The notes beneath the pieces are model-generated. The model made no database searches. It was not told the DNA's origin and worked only from the letters and a program-made list of their open reading frames with translations. The position numbers and the translations under genes are program-made. Shown piece by piece: positions 18,464-29,100 of a DNA stretch of 64,000 nt (position 1 is its first letter; each line of letters starts with the position of its first letter). This DNA comes from Enterococcus cecorum (lineage in GTDB: Bacteria; Bacillota; Bacilli; Lactobacillales; Enterococcaceae), in the NCBI RefSeq assembly GCF_023221775.1, contig NZ_JAKUDS010000011.1:1-64000 (forward strand), read 5' to 3'.

Positions 18464-18658
18464 ATGGACCGACTCACACAATTTGAAGCGATGTTAAATG
18501 AAATCATGACCACAGCAGCAAAAGAAAAACAACAAATGGATGCGCTCAAATTTGCCGGCAAAGAAAAAAGTGCGACTTATCGACAACTGATGGCCAACCG
18601 TTTAATGTATACGCGAATAATAGGACTATATAAACAATATGGACTAATTGAAAATTAA
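18464..18658 (+). CDS. Small conserved hypothetical protein (64 residues)
   Basis: It is a short, helical, charged protein (FEAMLNEIMTTAAKEKQQMD, then KSATYRQLMANRLMYTRIIG). The gene begins one base after the acetyltransferase stop, with AGAGGAAA in that gene's last codons acting as ribosome binding site. The function is unknown; tight coupling suggests shared expression with the acetyltransferase. Confidence 0.6.
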   Translation: MDRLTQFEAMLNEIMTTAAKEKQQMDALKFAGKEKSATYRQLMANRLMYTRIIGLYKQYGLIEN

Positions 18659-18679
18659 AATAGAAAGAAGCGAGTTAAA

Positions 18680-19830
18680 ATGAAAAAGAAACTATTGTTA
18701 GGATTACTTACAACTACTTTATTGTTAGCGGTTAGTACTCAGGTAAATGCAAATACTTGGTCATATAATCAACCAAATGAACCTCAAGATGCCAAAGAAG
18801 GGGATTTTTGGGAGCGAAATGTTGGTGATGGCATTGATAGCTTTTATTTCAAAGATGGTAAATGGGAACTGACCTTTTCAACCTCGCAACGTCGAGAAAA
18901 GGCAGCAGAAGCACAAAATAATTTAGCATGACAACGAGAAGCGGAAATTAACCGTTTGAATCAATTGCGTGATAGCTATATGGAAAATGCGATGCAAGAT
19001 CCTAATTATTATCAAAGTACACCTGAAAGTGAAGTAGAGTATGTCTATATTAATCAAATCACTATAACGTCTTCAGGTGAAAAAAGATTTAAAGGTACCG
19101 TGAGAATCCCAAAAGTAGAAATTCCAGAAAGATTACCTGAATACTATGTTACACCTTATGTAGATGCTAATGTACCAGAATTTCTACCTATCATTGGTGA
19201 TCCATATCCTGATTCAGATATTCCTGAAAAAATCGAAGTTACTCAAAATGAGCCAAGCGACTGGGTTAAGGATCAAATTGAGTGGGCAAAACACTTAGAA
19301 GAACAACAACGAGAAGCTGAAAAAGAATCTCGTGAGCATCAATCGAATCAAAACAATATAGTAAATGGAAACGGTGCTAATACAAGTAATACGGAAGATG
19401 AGACAAAATAATTGATAAAACTCAAGCAGGTAAAGCTATGTATCGTGTCTATAATCCTAATTCTGGGGAACATTTTTATACCTCAAACATAGCGGAGAAA
19501 AATCATCTCCTACAACTCGGTTGGCGCGATGAAGGAATTAGTTGGTATGCTCCAACCAGTGGTGAGCCTGTCTATCGTGTTTATAATCCAAATAATGGTG
19601 ACCATCATTATACAAAGAGTTTATCTGAAAAAAGTTACTTAGTGAAAATCGGTTGGCGTGATGAAGGAATCGGTTGGTATTCACAAGCAAATGGAAAAAC
19701 ACGAATTCATCGACTATATAATCCGTATGCCTTAACTGCTTCTCATCACTACACCTCAAATCAAAACGAAATCAATGTACTTGCTGAAAAAGGTTGGAAA
19801 TATGAAGGCACTGCATGGTTTGGGGGTTAA
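18680..19830 (+). pseudogene. Secreted protein with DUF5648 repeats, broken in three
   Basis: Three frames make one original gene. Piece one (18680-18931) opens with a signal peptide, MKKKLLLGLLTTTLLLAVST to a QVNA cleavage site, then WSYNQPNEPQDAKEGDFWER. It ends at TGA 18929-18931, which probably was CGA, since the frame continues QREAEINRLNQLRDSY. Piece two (to 19411) is a charged Pro-rich linker. The frame is then lost at the A-run at 19404-19407; one more A would read ETKIIDKTQAGKAMYRVYN. Piece three holds three DUF5648-type repeats (YRVYNPNSGEHFYTS, YRVYNPNNGDHHYTK, HRLYNPYALTASHHYTS), each ending in GW-EG-W. Such repeats occur at the C-terminus of secreted, cell-surface-bound enzymes. 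Confidence 0.8.
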
Positions 19831-19931
19831 GCGATTGGGATTCGTAATAATGAATGTTGTCTTAAAGTCTAGAAGTGACTAAAAAAGTAGACGATTACTC
19901 TGTATATAAAATTTTGATTGGTGGAAGAATA

Positions 19932-20783
19932 ATGGACTATATCATTTTCCCATCTGATTATTTTGATGGTAAGCAAGTAGAAACAGAATACCTAAGCGAA
20001 TATCAAGCTTGTCAGACAGAAACTCAAACTATCATTTTTAACTATGAAAAATTTTTTGAAGAAAACCGACTAATCTTGAATCAAGTAAATCTTGAGCCCG
20101 GTATAGCAATCTATCGCGGTTGGATGATGACACCAAAACAATACCAATCTTTTTATTCGCAATTAAGAGATAAATATCAGATTGAATTATTAACCTTGCC
20201 TGAGCAGTACGAACAATTTCATTTATTTCCAAACATTTATCCAGAATTAATAGAAGATACACCCAAAATGTTGACCTTTCCATTAGGGACTAAGGTAGAT
20301 ATAGAAAAAATTCGTTCTCAGATGTCGGAGTTTATGATTAAGGACTATGTAAAATCAGCAAAAGGGACCGAATTACCAAGCCGTATCTCTAGTGCGATTT
20401 CACAGCAACAATTAGATGAGTATCTTGAAATTTTTTATCGGTATCGCGGGGATTTACTAACAGGTGGAATCTGTATCAAAGAATATGTTGAGTTAAAAAT
20501 ATCAAATGGTCGACATAATGAATATCGAGTATTTTACGCGAATGGGAAAATCATTAGTATTGCAGAATCAGTAGCAAATGATGAGTTTACCACACAGCCA
20601 CCTAGCGAATTAGTCGAAAAATACCAACATTTACCAAGTCCATTTTATACTGTGGACTATGCCGAGTTGGCTAATGGCTCGTGGATAGTCATTGAAGCTG
20701 GCGATGGACAAGTATCCGGATTGAGCGACCAGCAGGATAGAGTAACGTTTATGGCGATGCTGAATGAAGCGATGGAAGGATGA
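19932..20783 (+). CDS. ATP-grasp protein, R2K clade (DUF4343-type)
   Basis: ATP-grasp enzymes couple ATP cleavage to ligation of a carboxyl group. This 283-residue protein fits the R2K_3/DUF4343 pattern: AIYRGWMMTPKQYQSFYSQL (about 57-76), LFPNIYPELIEDTPKM (about 98-113), the ATP-side lysine in FMIKDYVKSAKGTELPSRIS, CIKEYVELKISN and NEYRVFYANGKI, and WIVIEAGDGQVSGLSDQQ near the end. I chose ATG 19932 after GTGGAAGA. R2K proteins were predicted to modify peptides or proteins and are frequent in phages and in conflict loci; the target is unknown here. A 62-residue partner follows 5 bp downstream. Confidence 0.8.
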   Translation: MDYIIFPSDYFDGKQVETEYLSEYQACQTETQTIIFNYEKFFEENRLILNQVNLEPGIAIYRGWMMTPKQYQSFYSQLRDKYQIELLTLPEQYEQFHLFPNIYPELIEDTPKMLTFPLGTKVDIEKIRSQMSEFMIKDYVKSAKGTELPSRISSAISQQQLDEYLEIFYRYRGDLLTGGICIKEYVELKISNGRHNEYRVFYANGKIISIAESVANDEFTTQPPSELVEKYQHLPSPFYTVDYAELANGSWIVIEAGDGQVSGLSDQQDRVTFMAMLNEAMEG

Positions 20784-20788
20784 TTTGA

Positions 20789-20977
20789 ATGAATGCAGAG
20801 ATAATGAATAAAATAAATGAATATAGTGAAACCAATTATGCGGATTTGATTCAAGCGATTATCAAGCTAGAACGACCAGAACTGAGCCTTGAGGAAATTA
20901 CTGAGTTATACCAGCAGTATATGAATAACGATGAGATGAAGTTGCTGGGGGAAGAGTTTTATATAAATAATTTCTAA
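20789..20977 (+). CDS. Small acidic protein after the R2K ATP-grasp gene
   Basis: A 62-residue acidic, helical protein (MNKINEYSETNYADLIQAII, then LSLEEITELYQQYMNNDEM) starts 5 bp after the ATP-grasp stop with GGAAGGAT upstream. Close coupling makes it a candidate partner or substrate of the ATP-grasp enzyme, but that rests on position only. I do not recognise the family. Confidence 0.55.
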   Translation: MNAEIMNKINEYSETNYADLIQAIIKLERPELSLEEITELYQQYMNNDEMKLLGEEFYINNF

Positions 20978-21037
20978 TAATAAATAAAGAAGGATGTAAG
21001 AATAAATGAAGTAGAGATTATTGAGAGGGTGAATGAT

Positions 21038-22306
21038 TTGGGATATAAAGAATTAGAAGAATATATAATTGAACATTATAGATATGGTAGTGTAGTTAAC
21101 TTGCTTGAATTAAATGATTTGATTGCGCGATATGGAGTTACTGATGAACAAAGAGAAGATTTAAAAAAATTACTTAAAGAATTATCAATTGATGTCAAAT
21201 ACTCAAAGAAACAATTAATCACCAAATTTAGATCACTGCTAGAACCACTTGGCGAACAAAAAGTGATAGAAAATGATTATTTTGATTCCTGGTGCAAAAA
21301 AGAAAATATTAGTAAAGATTTGAGAAATATAATAAAGGAGACATTGATTTCTGATTCGTATATTTTTGAAGATAATGTTTCTAGTGGAAAATCTTACCAA
21401 GATATAGATATCGACAATTTCGATGATTTAGACGTTCTATTTGAAGATGATAATTTTCAAAATGAGTTAGATGAATTAGAAGATGTTGTTTCTATTGAAA
21501 ATAATATAGATTACATCAAACAATTTCAGAGTGATTTTTCTGATGCCGATATAAAAGAACGCTCACTAAATAATCTCATTAAGGCTAACTATGGTTTGAT
21601 TTGGAAATTTGTCAGACACTATTCAAAAATGAGTACAGTAGCATTTGATGAAGAAGACATGTACCAAGCAGGCGTAACTGGATTATTAAAAGCTGCTGAA
21701 AGATTTGATATTAGTAAAGGAAATACATTCTCAACATACGCAACTCACTGGATTAGGCAAGCAATTTCAAGAGGCATAGCTGATTATAGTACCTTAATAA
21801 GGATTCCGGTACATATGAGAGAAAAGTTAGTCAAGCTAATAAAAGTCGAAAATGAATTTTATCTAGAATACAATCGGAATCCTACCGAAAATGAATTATC
21901 TACTATTATGGAAATTCCTGTAAATGATATTTATGATTTAAAAGTATATAAGAATTTATCAAATTTAATTAGTCTTGATCAGACGATAAATGATGAAGAT
22001 GATTCAAAATTTGGATATTTTATTGAAGATAAGACTACATTAATGCCAGATCAAGAAGTAGAATGCGATGATTTGAAACTCCAAATTAGAAAAATATTAG
22101 AAGAGTATTTAACATTTAGACAAAAAGAGATAATAATTTTACGTTTTGGATTAGATGACTCGAAACAACATACATTAGAGGAAATAGGTTCAGAATTTGG
22201 AGTAACGCGAGAAAGAATTAGGCAAATAGAAAATAAAGCAATAAAGAGATTAAGTAATTGTAAAAAAGTGAAAGAAAGGTTAGATGATTATTTTTATGAA
22301 AATTGA
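21038..22306 (+). CDS. Primary-type sigma-70 factor, accessory copy
   Basis: This 422-residue sigma factor directs RNA polymerase to promoters. The N-terminus (YGSVVNLLELNDLIARYG, DLKKLLKELSIDV) resembles region 1.1, followed by an acidic linker (about 120-165) in which region 1.2 is poorly conserved. Region 2 is strong: NYGLIWKFVRHYSK, DLYQAG-like DMYQAGVTGLLKAAERFD, and region 2.4 THWIRQAISRGIADYSTLIR at about 236-255, keeping the Gln that reads the -10 element. Region 4.2 EEIGSEFGVTRERIRQIENK keeps the -35-binding R-E-R. It should therefore read near-standard promoters. The TTG at 21038 lies 5 nt after GAGGGTGA; a GTG at 21029 is possible. It overlaps the helicase gene by 23 bp. The gene is more AT-rich than its surroundings. 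Confidence 0.85.
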   Translation: MGYKELEEYIIEHYRYGSVVNLLELNDLIARYGVTDEQREDLKKLLKELSIDVKYSKKQLITKFRSLLEPLGEQKVIENDYFDSWCKKENISKDLRNIIKETLISDSYIFEDNVSSGKSYQDIDIDNFDDLDVLFEDDNFQNELDELEDVVSIENNIDYIKQFQSDFSDADIKERSLNNLIKANYGLIWKFVRHYSKMSTVAFDEEDMYQAGVTGLLKAAERFDISKGNTFSTYATHWIRQAISRGIADYSTLIRIPVHMREKLVKLIKVENEFYLEYNRNPTENELSTIMEIPVNDIYDLKVYKNLSNLISLDQTINDEDDSKFGYFIEDKTTLMPDQEVECDDLKLQIRKILEEYLTFRQKEIIILRFGLDDSKQHTLEEIGSEFGVTRERIRQIENKAIKRLSNCKKVKERLDDYFYEN

Positions 22307-25300
22307 AAATTTTATTAATGATCGAATAAAGGAGATAGTACATAAAGTTGAGAAGCCAATAATTATTTTAAAAGGAATAAATCCCAGTTATTTTGATGAA
22401 AAAGATAGATATTTTTCTTTTAAATTTAATTATATTGATAAATTGGATGTAGAATTAAATCAGAATATCATAATAGAAGACGTTATTTCAAACAGAGATT
22501 TCTCTGAAGAATATAGATGGATGACTATGGAGGAATATCAAATATTTAAAGACTACCTAAAGTTTAATTTAAGACCACTTGTTGTATTGAATAATAATTT
22601 GTTTCATAATCAATATCCATATAATAATACACTTTCAGAAATAAAAGATATGTATGAACAACTTTATAATACTGATGACAATTTATTAAATGATGATCAA
22701 GTTGAGTTGTTAGATAAAATTTCAAATTTTTATGGAAAAATTGATTATTCTGTATATTCAGACAGTTATTATATTACTTATCCTGATAATTTTGATGAAA
22801 ATAAAAATCTGGTGTATAACCTATTTGAATTTACTTCATACCTACCTAATGTAGTTGAAAATATTGAAAAAGATGACTTTATTCAAATTGAACTTTCTGA
22901 TGATGAAATTCCATTTTTAGATATGGAAAAGATGATTTTAAGCAATAAATTTAGTAATAAATTTGTATATTTTAAAATTTCAAGTGATATCTCGCAATTA
23001 CCACATAAATATTTAGAGAGAATTACAATATTAAAAAATTTATATGAGATAGAGTTTAGTTTTATTCTTTCTAGCATTAAAAGACAGTTTATAGAGAATG
23101 AAGGTATATATTTAGATATTTTAAAGAAATACTACGGATATTCAAATTTTAGAGAACTTACATTTTACAAAAATATAGAAAGTAAATCCAAGAAAACTAT
23201 TGATATTTCTCAAGCTCAAATAATAGATGACATTGTAATTCAAACACAAAATGCATTATCCAATAAACCTTTTAGAGATATTTATATTACTGCGTCTACA
23301 GGTGCAGGAAAATCTGTAATGTTTCAAATTCCAGCATTGTATTTATATGAAAAATGTGAAGCAGATGTACCGTTAACTTTAGTAATTTCTCCATTAATCG
23401 GATTGATGAATGATCAAGTTACAAGTATGAAACAAAAAGGAATATATATTGCCGAAACAATTAACGGGAATACGTCGCCTTTTGAAAGAGAAAATATCGT
23501 GAAAAGAATTGTTTCAGGAGAAGTTCATATACTATACCTATCACCAGAAACCTTACTATCAAAAAGTGATATAAAATTATTGATAGGTGAACGACGAATT
23601 GGTACTCTCATTGTCGATGAGGCTCATATTGTGACAACTTGGGGTAAATCATTTAGAGCGGATTATTGGTATTTAGGAATTTATCTGTCAAAACTAAGAA
23701 AAGTAAATAAATTCCCTATTGTAACTTTTACTGCTACAGCAATATATGGTGGAAAAGAAGATATGTATGTTGACACAAGAAATAGTTTGAATTTAATTAA
23801 TCCAATTTCATATTTTGGAATTGTTCGTAGAGATGATATATTAATGAAAGTTAGGAGTAGTGTTGAAGAGTTTAAAGAAGAGGGACGAGATTATAGAAAA
23901 ACTAAAAATGGTTTAGCGTTAAAGCATCTTAAAGATGCTTACAATAAAAAGCAGAAAAGTTTAATCTATTTTCCAACAGTGTCATTACTAATAAAATTCT
24001 ATCAACTTGTTTTGATTAATGAACCAATAATTGGCGACAAACTTGGAAAATATTATGGTAGTTTGAGTAAAGAAGAAAAAGATAGTGTGCTTGAAAGATT
24101 TAAAACTGGAGATATTCAGTTTGTATTGGCCACTAAGGCTTTTGGAATGGGAATAGATATACCAGATATTACTAATGTTTATCATTATGCTCCTACAGGA
24201 AATGTAGTTGATTATATTCAAGAAATTGGTCGAGTTGCTAGAGATAAGAAAAAAGTAAATATTGGATATGGAATAATTGATTTTTTACTGAGTGATATGA
24301 ATGATGTGAAAAAACTATATGGGTTGTCTTCTATTAATAAAAATGAATTAATTGAAGTAATGCGAAAAATAATAATTCTGTACAAAGAGAAAAATTATAA
24401 TCGTAATTTATTAGTAAGTCCAGAAGACTTTAAATATGTGTTTTCAAAGAGTATTAAAGATGAAGATTCCCTAGACAATAAAGTAAAAACCGTATTATTA
24501 ATGATTGAAAAAGATTTTTCTTCTCCAAAGAAATTAGGGTATTCACCATTTTATGCTCGTCCACGGACTCTATTTGGAAATGATTTACTTCTTGTAGATA
24601 AATCAACTGAAACTCTTTTGTTGAAATCAAGGTTAAAAAAATATTTTCATAAAGAATATGATATTAATAGTCAGTTATATACAGCTGTTTATCAAGTTAA
24701 ACTTAGTGAGATATGGGAAAAATATTATAAACATCTTTCATTTCCGGAATTCAAATATAAGTTATTTTCTCAAGATTATGTAAAAAGTCTTGATGATCAT
24801 AAAGTTTTTGAACATTTTAATTTTACGTCGGGAATTGAAATTAATACTAATCCTGAATTATCTAATAAAGATATAATGTCAGAATATAGACTAGTATTAG
24901 GCTGTTTCAATGATTTCATTAATAATCACAGACTAAGTGAAAGCCAGTTTACAATAATGGAGTTATCAAAATATTTTCACAAGAATTTAAAGATTATGGA
25001 TTTGCAAATTTGTACATCATTGTCTGAGGTTATATTAAATTCTGCTTTTGAATTCTCGAAAATTACTGATTCTAAGTTCATTTCAGAAAGAGTCAATAGC
25101 GGATTGAATAACCAGCGCTATCAAATACATCAAGATGCAACTATGTACAATGATTTTATTATTAATAATTTAAATAAAATTCTTACTATCGAGTTAAATA
25201 CTTTTAAAGATGAAAAAAGTATAATAGCGTTTTTCTTGAGAACAAATTACTCTAAAATAGATACTTATTTATCAGTTCTAGGCATTGGCAATGTTTTAGG

Positions 25301-25604
25301 TCTGTTGAATTATCAGTTGGTTGGAGGGAATAATCCATTAATTTATCTGAGAATAAATAGTATTTTTCCACTTGAATCTGCCGTGAAAAATGCTAGAAAG
25401 TATCAGAATTCAGTTTTGTTTGATGTCCAAAATAAACATTATACCAGTGTTGCAATGTTAAAATATTTGTTTACTAAGCAATTTACAGGAAGTCCAAAAG
25501 ATAAAATATTAAAGTACACAGATTGGTTTTGGGATACGATAGAAGATTACTTTATGGGAGTTTTACCTGAAGAAGTTGAAAGAAACATTCAGAAAAATAA
25601 TTGA
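22284..25604 (+). CDS. RecQ-like DEAH helicase with long unassigned ends
   Basis: This is a 1106-residue superfamily 2 helicase. Core motifs: Walker A ASTGAGKS with K343, LVISPLIGLMNDQV (Ia), VDEAH at 444-448, FTATA (III), LIYFPT (IV), ATKAFGMGIDIPDI (V) and QEIGRVARD from residue 646 (VI), closest to RecQ (QEIGRAGRD, AFGMGIDKPD). The first ~300 residues and last ~400 show no RecQ zinc, RQC or HRDC pattern that I can see, and no nuclease motif. It overlaps the sigma gene by 23 bp; ATG 22284 and 22296 are both usable after AAAGG. Two 60-base lines that I counted hold 15 and 17 G+C, against 23 in one purL line, so transfer is likely. A DNA-defence or mobile-element role is inferred. Confidence 0.8.
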   Translation: MIIFMKIENFINDRIKEIVHKVEKPIIILKGINPSYFDEKDRYFSFKFNYIDKLDVELNQNIIIEDVISNRDFSEEYRWMTMEEYQIFKDYLKFNLRPLVVLNNNLFHNQYPYNNTLSEIKDMYEQLYNTDDNLLNDDQVELLDKISNFYGKIDYSVYSDSYYITYPDNFDENKNLVYNLFEFTSYLPNVVENIEKDDFIQIELSDDEIPFLDMEKMILSNKFSNKFVYFKISSDISQLPHKYLERITILKNLYEIEFSFILSSIKRQFIENEGIYLDILKKYYGYSNFRELTFYKNIESKSKKTIDISQAQIIDDIVIQTQNALSNKPFRDIYITASTGAGKSVMFQIPALYLYEKCEADVPLTLVISPLIGLMNDQVTSMKQKGIYIAETINGNTSPFERENIVKRIVSGEVHILYLSPETLLSKSDIKLLIGERRIGTLIVDEAHIVTTWGKSFRADYWYLGIYLSKLRKVNKFPIVTFTATAIYGGKEDMYVDTRNSLNLINPISYFGIVRRDDILMKVRSSVEEFKEEGRDYRKTKNGLALKHLKDAYNKKQKSLIYFPTVSLLIKFYQLVLINEPIIGDKLGKYYGSLSKEEKDSVLERFKTGDIQFVLATKAFGMGIDIPDITNVYHYAPTGNVVDYIQEIGRVARDKKKVNIGYGIIDFLLSDMNDVKKLYGLSSINKNELIEVMRKIIILYKEKNYNRNLLVSPEDFKYVFSKSIKDEDSLDNKVKTVLLMIEKDFSSPKKLGYSPFYARPRTLFGNDLLLVDKSTETLLLKSRLKKYFHKEYDINSQLYTAVYQVKLSEIWEKYYKHLSFPEFKYKLFSQDYVKSLDDHKVFEHFNFTSGIEINTNPELSNKDIMSEYRLVLGCFNDFINNHRLSESQFTIMELSKYFHKNLKIMDLQICTSLSEVILNSAFEFSKITDSKFISERVNSGLNNQRYQIHQDATMYNDFIINNLNKILTIELNTFKDEKSIIAFFLRTNYSKIDTYLSVLGIGNVLGLLNYQLVGGNNPLIYLRINSIFPLESAVKNARKYQNSVLFDVQNKHYTSVAMLKYLFTKQFTGSPKDKILKYTDWFWDTIEDYFMGVLPEEVERNIQKNN

Positions 25605-25623
25605 ATTTTGAATCGGAGGTCCT

Positions 25624-26091
25624 ATGCTTACTTTTAAACAGTTGATTGATTTAAATAATGCTTATATTGATTTTTGTGAATATGAATATGGTCAGGCAGA
25701 ACCTCTAGTTGATTTTTCGCAACCAGTTCAAACGATTTCTCGAGAAGTTCTTCCACAAATGATTGATATTGCCTATACGGATGATGTGGAGGATAGTTTT
25801 GGACGTTTTCGCTATGAGGTTGCGGCGAAGGTTGATATTCTAAATTGTGAGGAACTCTATCAACTTTCTAACGAGAAATTGACAGTTATCTGCGTGAAAG
25901 AGACTTCGGTGGATGAGATCATTTACAATTTGCGCAAGTGTTCTTTTGATGATTGGATTACATGTACAAATTGGATAGATTATGATGAAGTCACGCAGCT
26001 TACGGATGGAGTAATCAACGAAGAAAATTTGTTTGCATTACATCCAGAAATGAAAAGGATAGAAATTGTACGTTTGGCATCTTTCATCTAA
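25624..26091 (+). CDS. Hypothetical protein (155 residues)
   Basis: It begins 20 bp after the RecQ-like helicase with a very good GGAGGT. The protein is soluble and acidic (LIDLNNAYIDFCEYEYGQAE, then DVEDSFGRFRYEVAAKVDIL) with a C-terminal EMKRIEIVRLASFI strand. No family is recognised. Its base composition looks closer to the following genes than to the helicase, so it may belong to the native background rather than to the sigma-helicase unit, in spite of the short gap. Confidence 0.55.
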   Translation: MLTFKQLIDLNNAYIDFCEYEYGQAEPLVDFSQPVQTISREVLPQMIDIAYTDDVEDSFGRFRYEVAAKVDILNCEELYQLSNEKLTVICVKETSVDEIIYNLRKCSFDDWITCTNWIDYDEVTQLTDGVINEENLFALHPEMKRIEIVRLASFI

Positions 26092-26144
26092 TTCTTTTCC
26101 TTAGTATAATGATGTTAGTTATGAATGAAATGTAGGTGTTAGTC

Positions 26145-29100
26145 TTGGATGATAAATCTTTAGAGGTGATGCATAAAGGGTTATATCATGCTTTTGTGCA
26201 AGAAAGTGAAACAGCTGGTAATTTAGCTTTTCATCCTAAATTTGTATCAAATAATCAGCGAAAATTCCATAAAGTATTAACGGAAATCGAATATGAATTG
26301 CAAAACTGTGATGCTTTCTTCATAAGTGTGGCTTTTATTACGATGAGTGGGATTACGCCTTTGTTGCAGGTCTTTAAAGAGTTAGAGCAAAGAGGTGTTC
26401 CAGGGCGTATTTTAACTACTGATTATTTAACCTTTAGCGAACCTAGAGCTTTGAAAAAGTTAGCTGAGTTAAAAAATATTGAAGTTAGAATGTATCGGAC
26501 CCAAAATCAGTCAGCTGGTTTCCATACAAAGGGCTATATTTTCGAAAAAGATAACTTATACCGCATGATTATTGGTAGTTCCAATTTGACCATGAATGCT
26601 TTAACAAAGAATAAAGAGTGGAATACAAAGTTGATTTCTACTAAAGATGGTGCGGTTTATAAGGATTTAGTCGATGAGTTTGAAGCACTTTGGAGTGATA
26701 ATTCGCAGCAATATGATGAACATTTAGCAAAAATCTATGAAGAGAACTATCAACGCCAAAAAGCAATTCAAAAACAAAAAATTCAGCAAGAGTTTGAAGA
26801 AATTTGGCAGGATTCTCATACTGTACAATATGAGCAAGTAGCGGATAGTTATGATACACAATATGAAATTGTTCAAGAACAACGTGATGTGACTCGACAA
26901 ATGGCTGTTCCTGAAATGGAAATGTATAAACTACAGCCAAATTCGATGCAAAGTGGATTCATAGATGAGTTAAAAGCACTGATTGTAAATGGTGCTAAGC
27001 GTGCATTACTTATATCAGCGACTGGTACTGGGAAAACCTATGCCTCGGCTTTTGCGTTAAGAAATATCAAATACAAACGTGCGCTATTTTTAGTTCACCG
27101 TGAGCAAATCGCGAAACAAGCCATTGCAAGTTATAAAAAAGTTTTCGGACAAACACGTACTTTTGGGTTGCTGTCGGGTAATCATAAAGCTGATGCGAGT
27201 GTTGATTACCTTTTTTCAACAATGCAAATGATGGCAAAAGAAGAGATTCGTCAACAATTTCCGAAAGATTACTTCGATGTAGTAGTGATTGATGAAGCCC
27301 ATCGCGTAGGAGCTGGTTCTTATCAACGAATTTTAGATTATTTTGAACCTGAGTTACTTTTAGGGATGACTGCAACACCAGAACGTACCGATAATTTTGA
27401 TGTGTTTAAAGCATTTGATCATAATATTGCTTATGAAATTCGTTTAAAGCAAGCATTGGAAGAAGAGTTGCTTTGCCCATTCCATTATTTTGGTATTAGC
27501 GATATCCTGGTCAATAATCAACTACTAGATGAAACAAAAGATTTTACGCGCCTTTCTTCTAGTGAGCGGATCAACCATATTATTGAGAAAATCGAGTATT
27601 TTGGTTATTCGGGTGACAGGGTTAAGGGTTTAATTTTCTGTCGTTCAAAAGAGGAGTGCCAATTTTTAAGTGAGGCTTTTAATCAACGTGGATATCGTAC
27701 GGATTATTTGACTGGTTCAGATTCTCAAGAAAAGCGTGAAAAAATGATTTCTTATTTGGTAGATGTTCAGCAAATCGATTATCTAGATTATATTTTCACA
27801 GTCGATATTTTTAATGAAGGTGTGGATATTCCGGAAGTTAATCAAGTGGTTCTACTCAGACCAACGCAATCACCAATCGTTTTTGTTCAGCAATTAGGGC
27901 GTGGCTTGCGTAAGGATAAGGACAAAGAATATTTAGTCGTGCTAGATTTTATCGGTAATTATAAGAATAACTATATGATACCGATTGCTTTATCTGGAGA
28001 CCGCAGTTATAACAAAGATAATATTCGCAAGTTCATTTCAGAATCTGACCGTACGATTCCAGGTGCGTCAACAATTCACTTTGATGAAGTTTCACGTAAA
28101 AAAATCTTTGAATCAATTGACGGAGCAAATTTCGACTCCATTCAATTGATCAAAGATGCTTATAAGGGATTACGACAAAAATTAGGTCGTATTCCAGAAC
28201 TGATGGAATTTGAAAAATATGGTGAGCTTGATGTCATGCGTATTTTAGGAAATCCTAAACTGGGTTCATACTATCGCTTTTTAAATAATTATGAATCAGA
28301 GTATCCTTACGAGCTTTCAGAATCTAGTGAACAAATGTTGAAGTTTATTTCACGCAAGTTCGCGAGTGGTAAACGTGCACATGAGTTACTTGCCTTTCAA
28401 TTATTAATGAAAAATCCAGAACAAGACATTTACCCACTTTGGGAGTCTGAAATGGCTAGTCGTTACGGAATTACTATTGATTTGAAAGCAAAAGTGAATG
28501 TGGCTAATATCTTAACGGCCAGATTTATTACTGGTGGTGAAAAAGTAACTTTCAAGGATTGTATCTTTATGGATGATTCTTCAGGAGAATGGTTGATTTC
28601 TGATTTATTTAAGCAAGCATTAACGGATGAAGAATTCGTCCATCAACTAAAATCAGTGATCGAATTTGGGTTACACCGTTATGAACAAAGTTATCAGGAT
28701 AGATATCAAGATACTAATTTTGTTTTATATCAAAAATACACTTACGAAGATGTGTGTCGCTTATTAAACTGGCAAGAAAATTCAGTCGCGCAAAATATTG
28801 GTGGTTATAAATTTGATAAAGATACGAACACTTTCCCGGTATTCATCAACTATCACAAATCCGAGGATATTGATGCGACGATAAACTATGAAGATCGTTT
28901 TATTAATGAAAACCAACTGATTGCAATCTCAAAATCAGGTCGAAATCTAAGTTCAAATGATGTGCAGAATTTTATTAATGCAGAAGAAAGAGGAATTAAA
29001 GTAGATTTATTTGTTCGTAAAAATAAAGATGACAAGACTTCAAAGGAATTTTATTATCTTGGTCGGATGAAGCCCACTGGTTTTGCGGAAGAGTTTCAAA

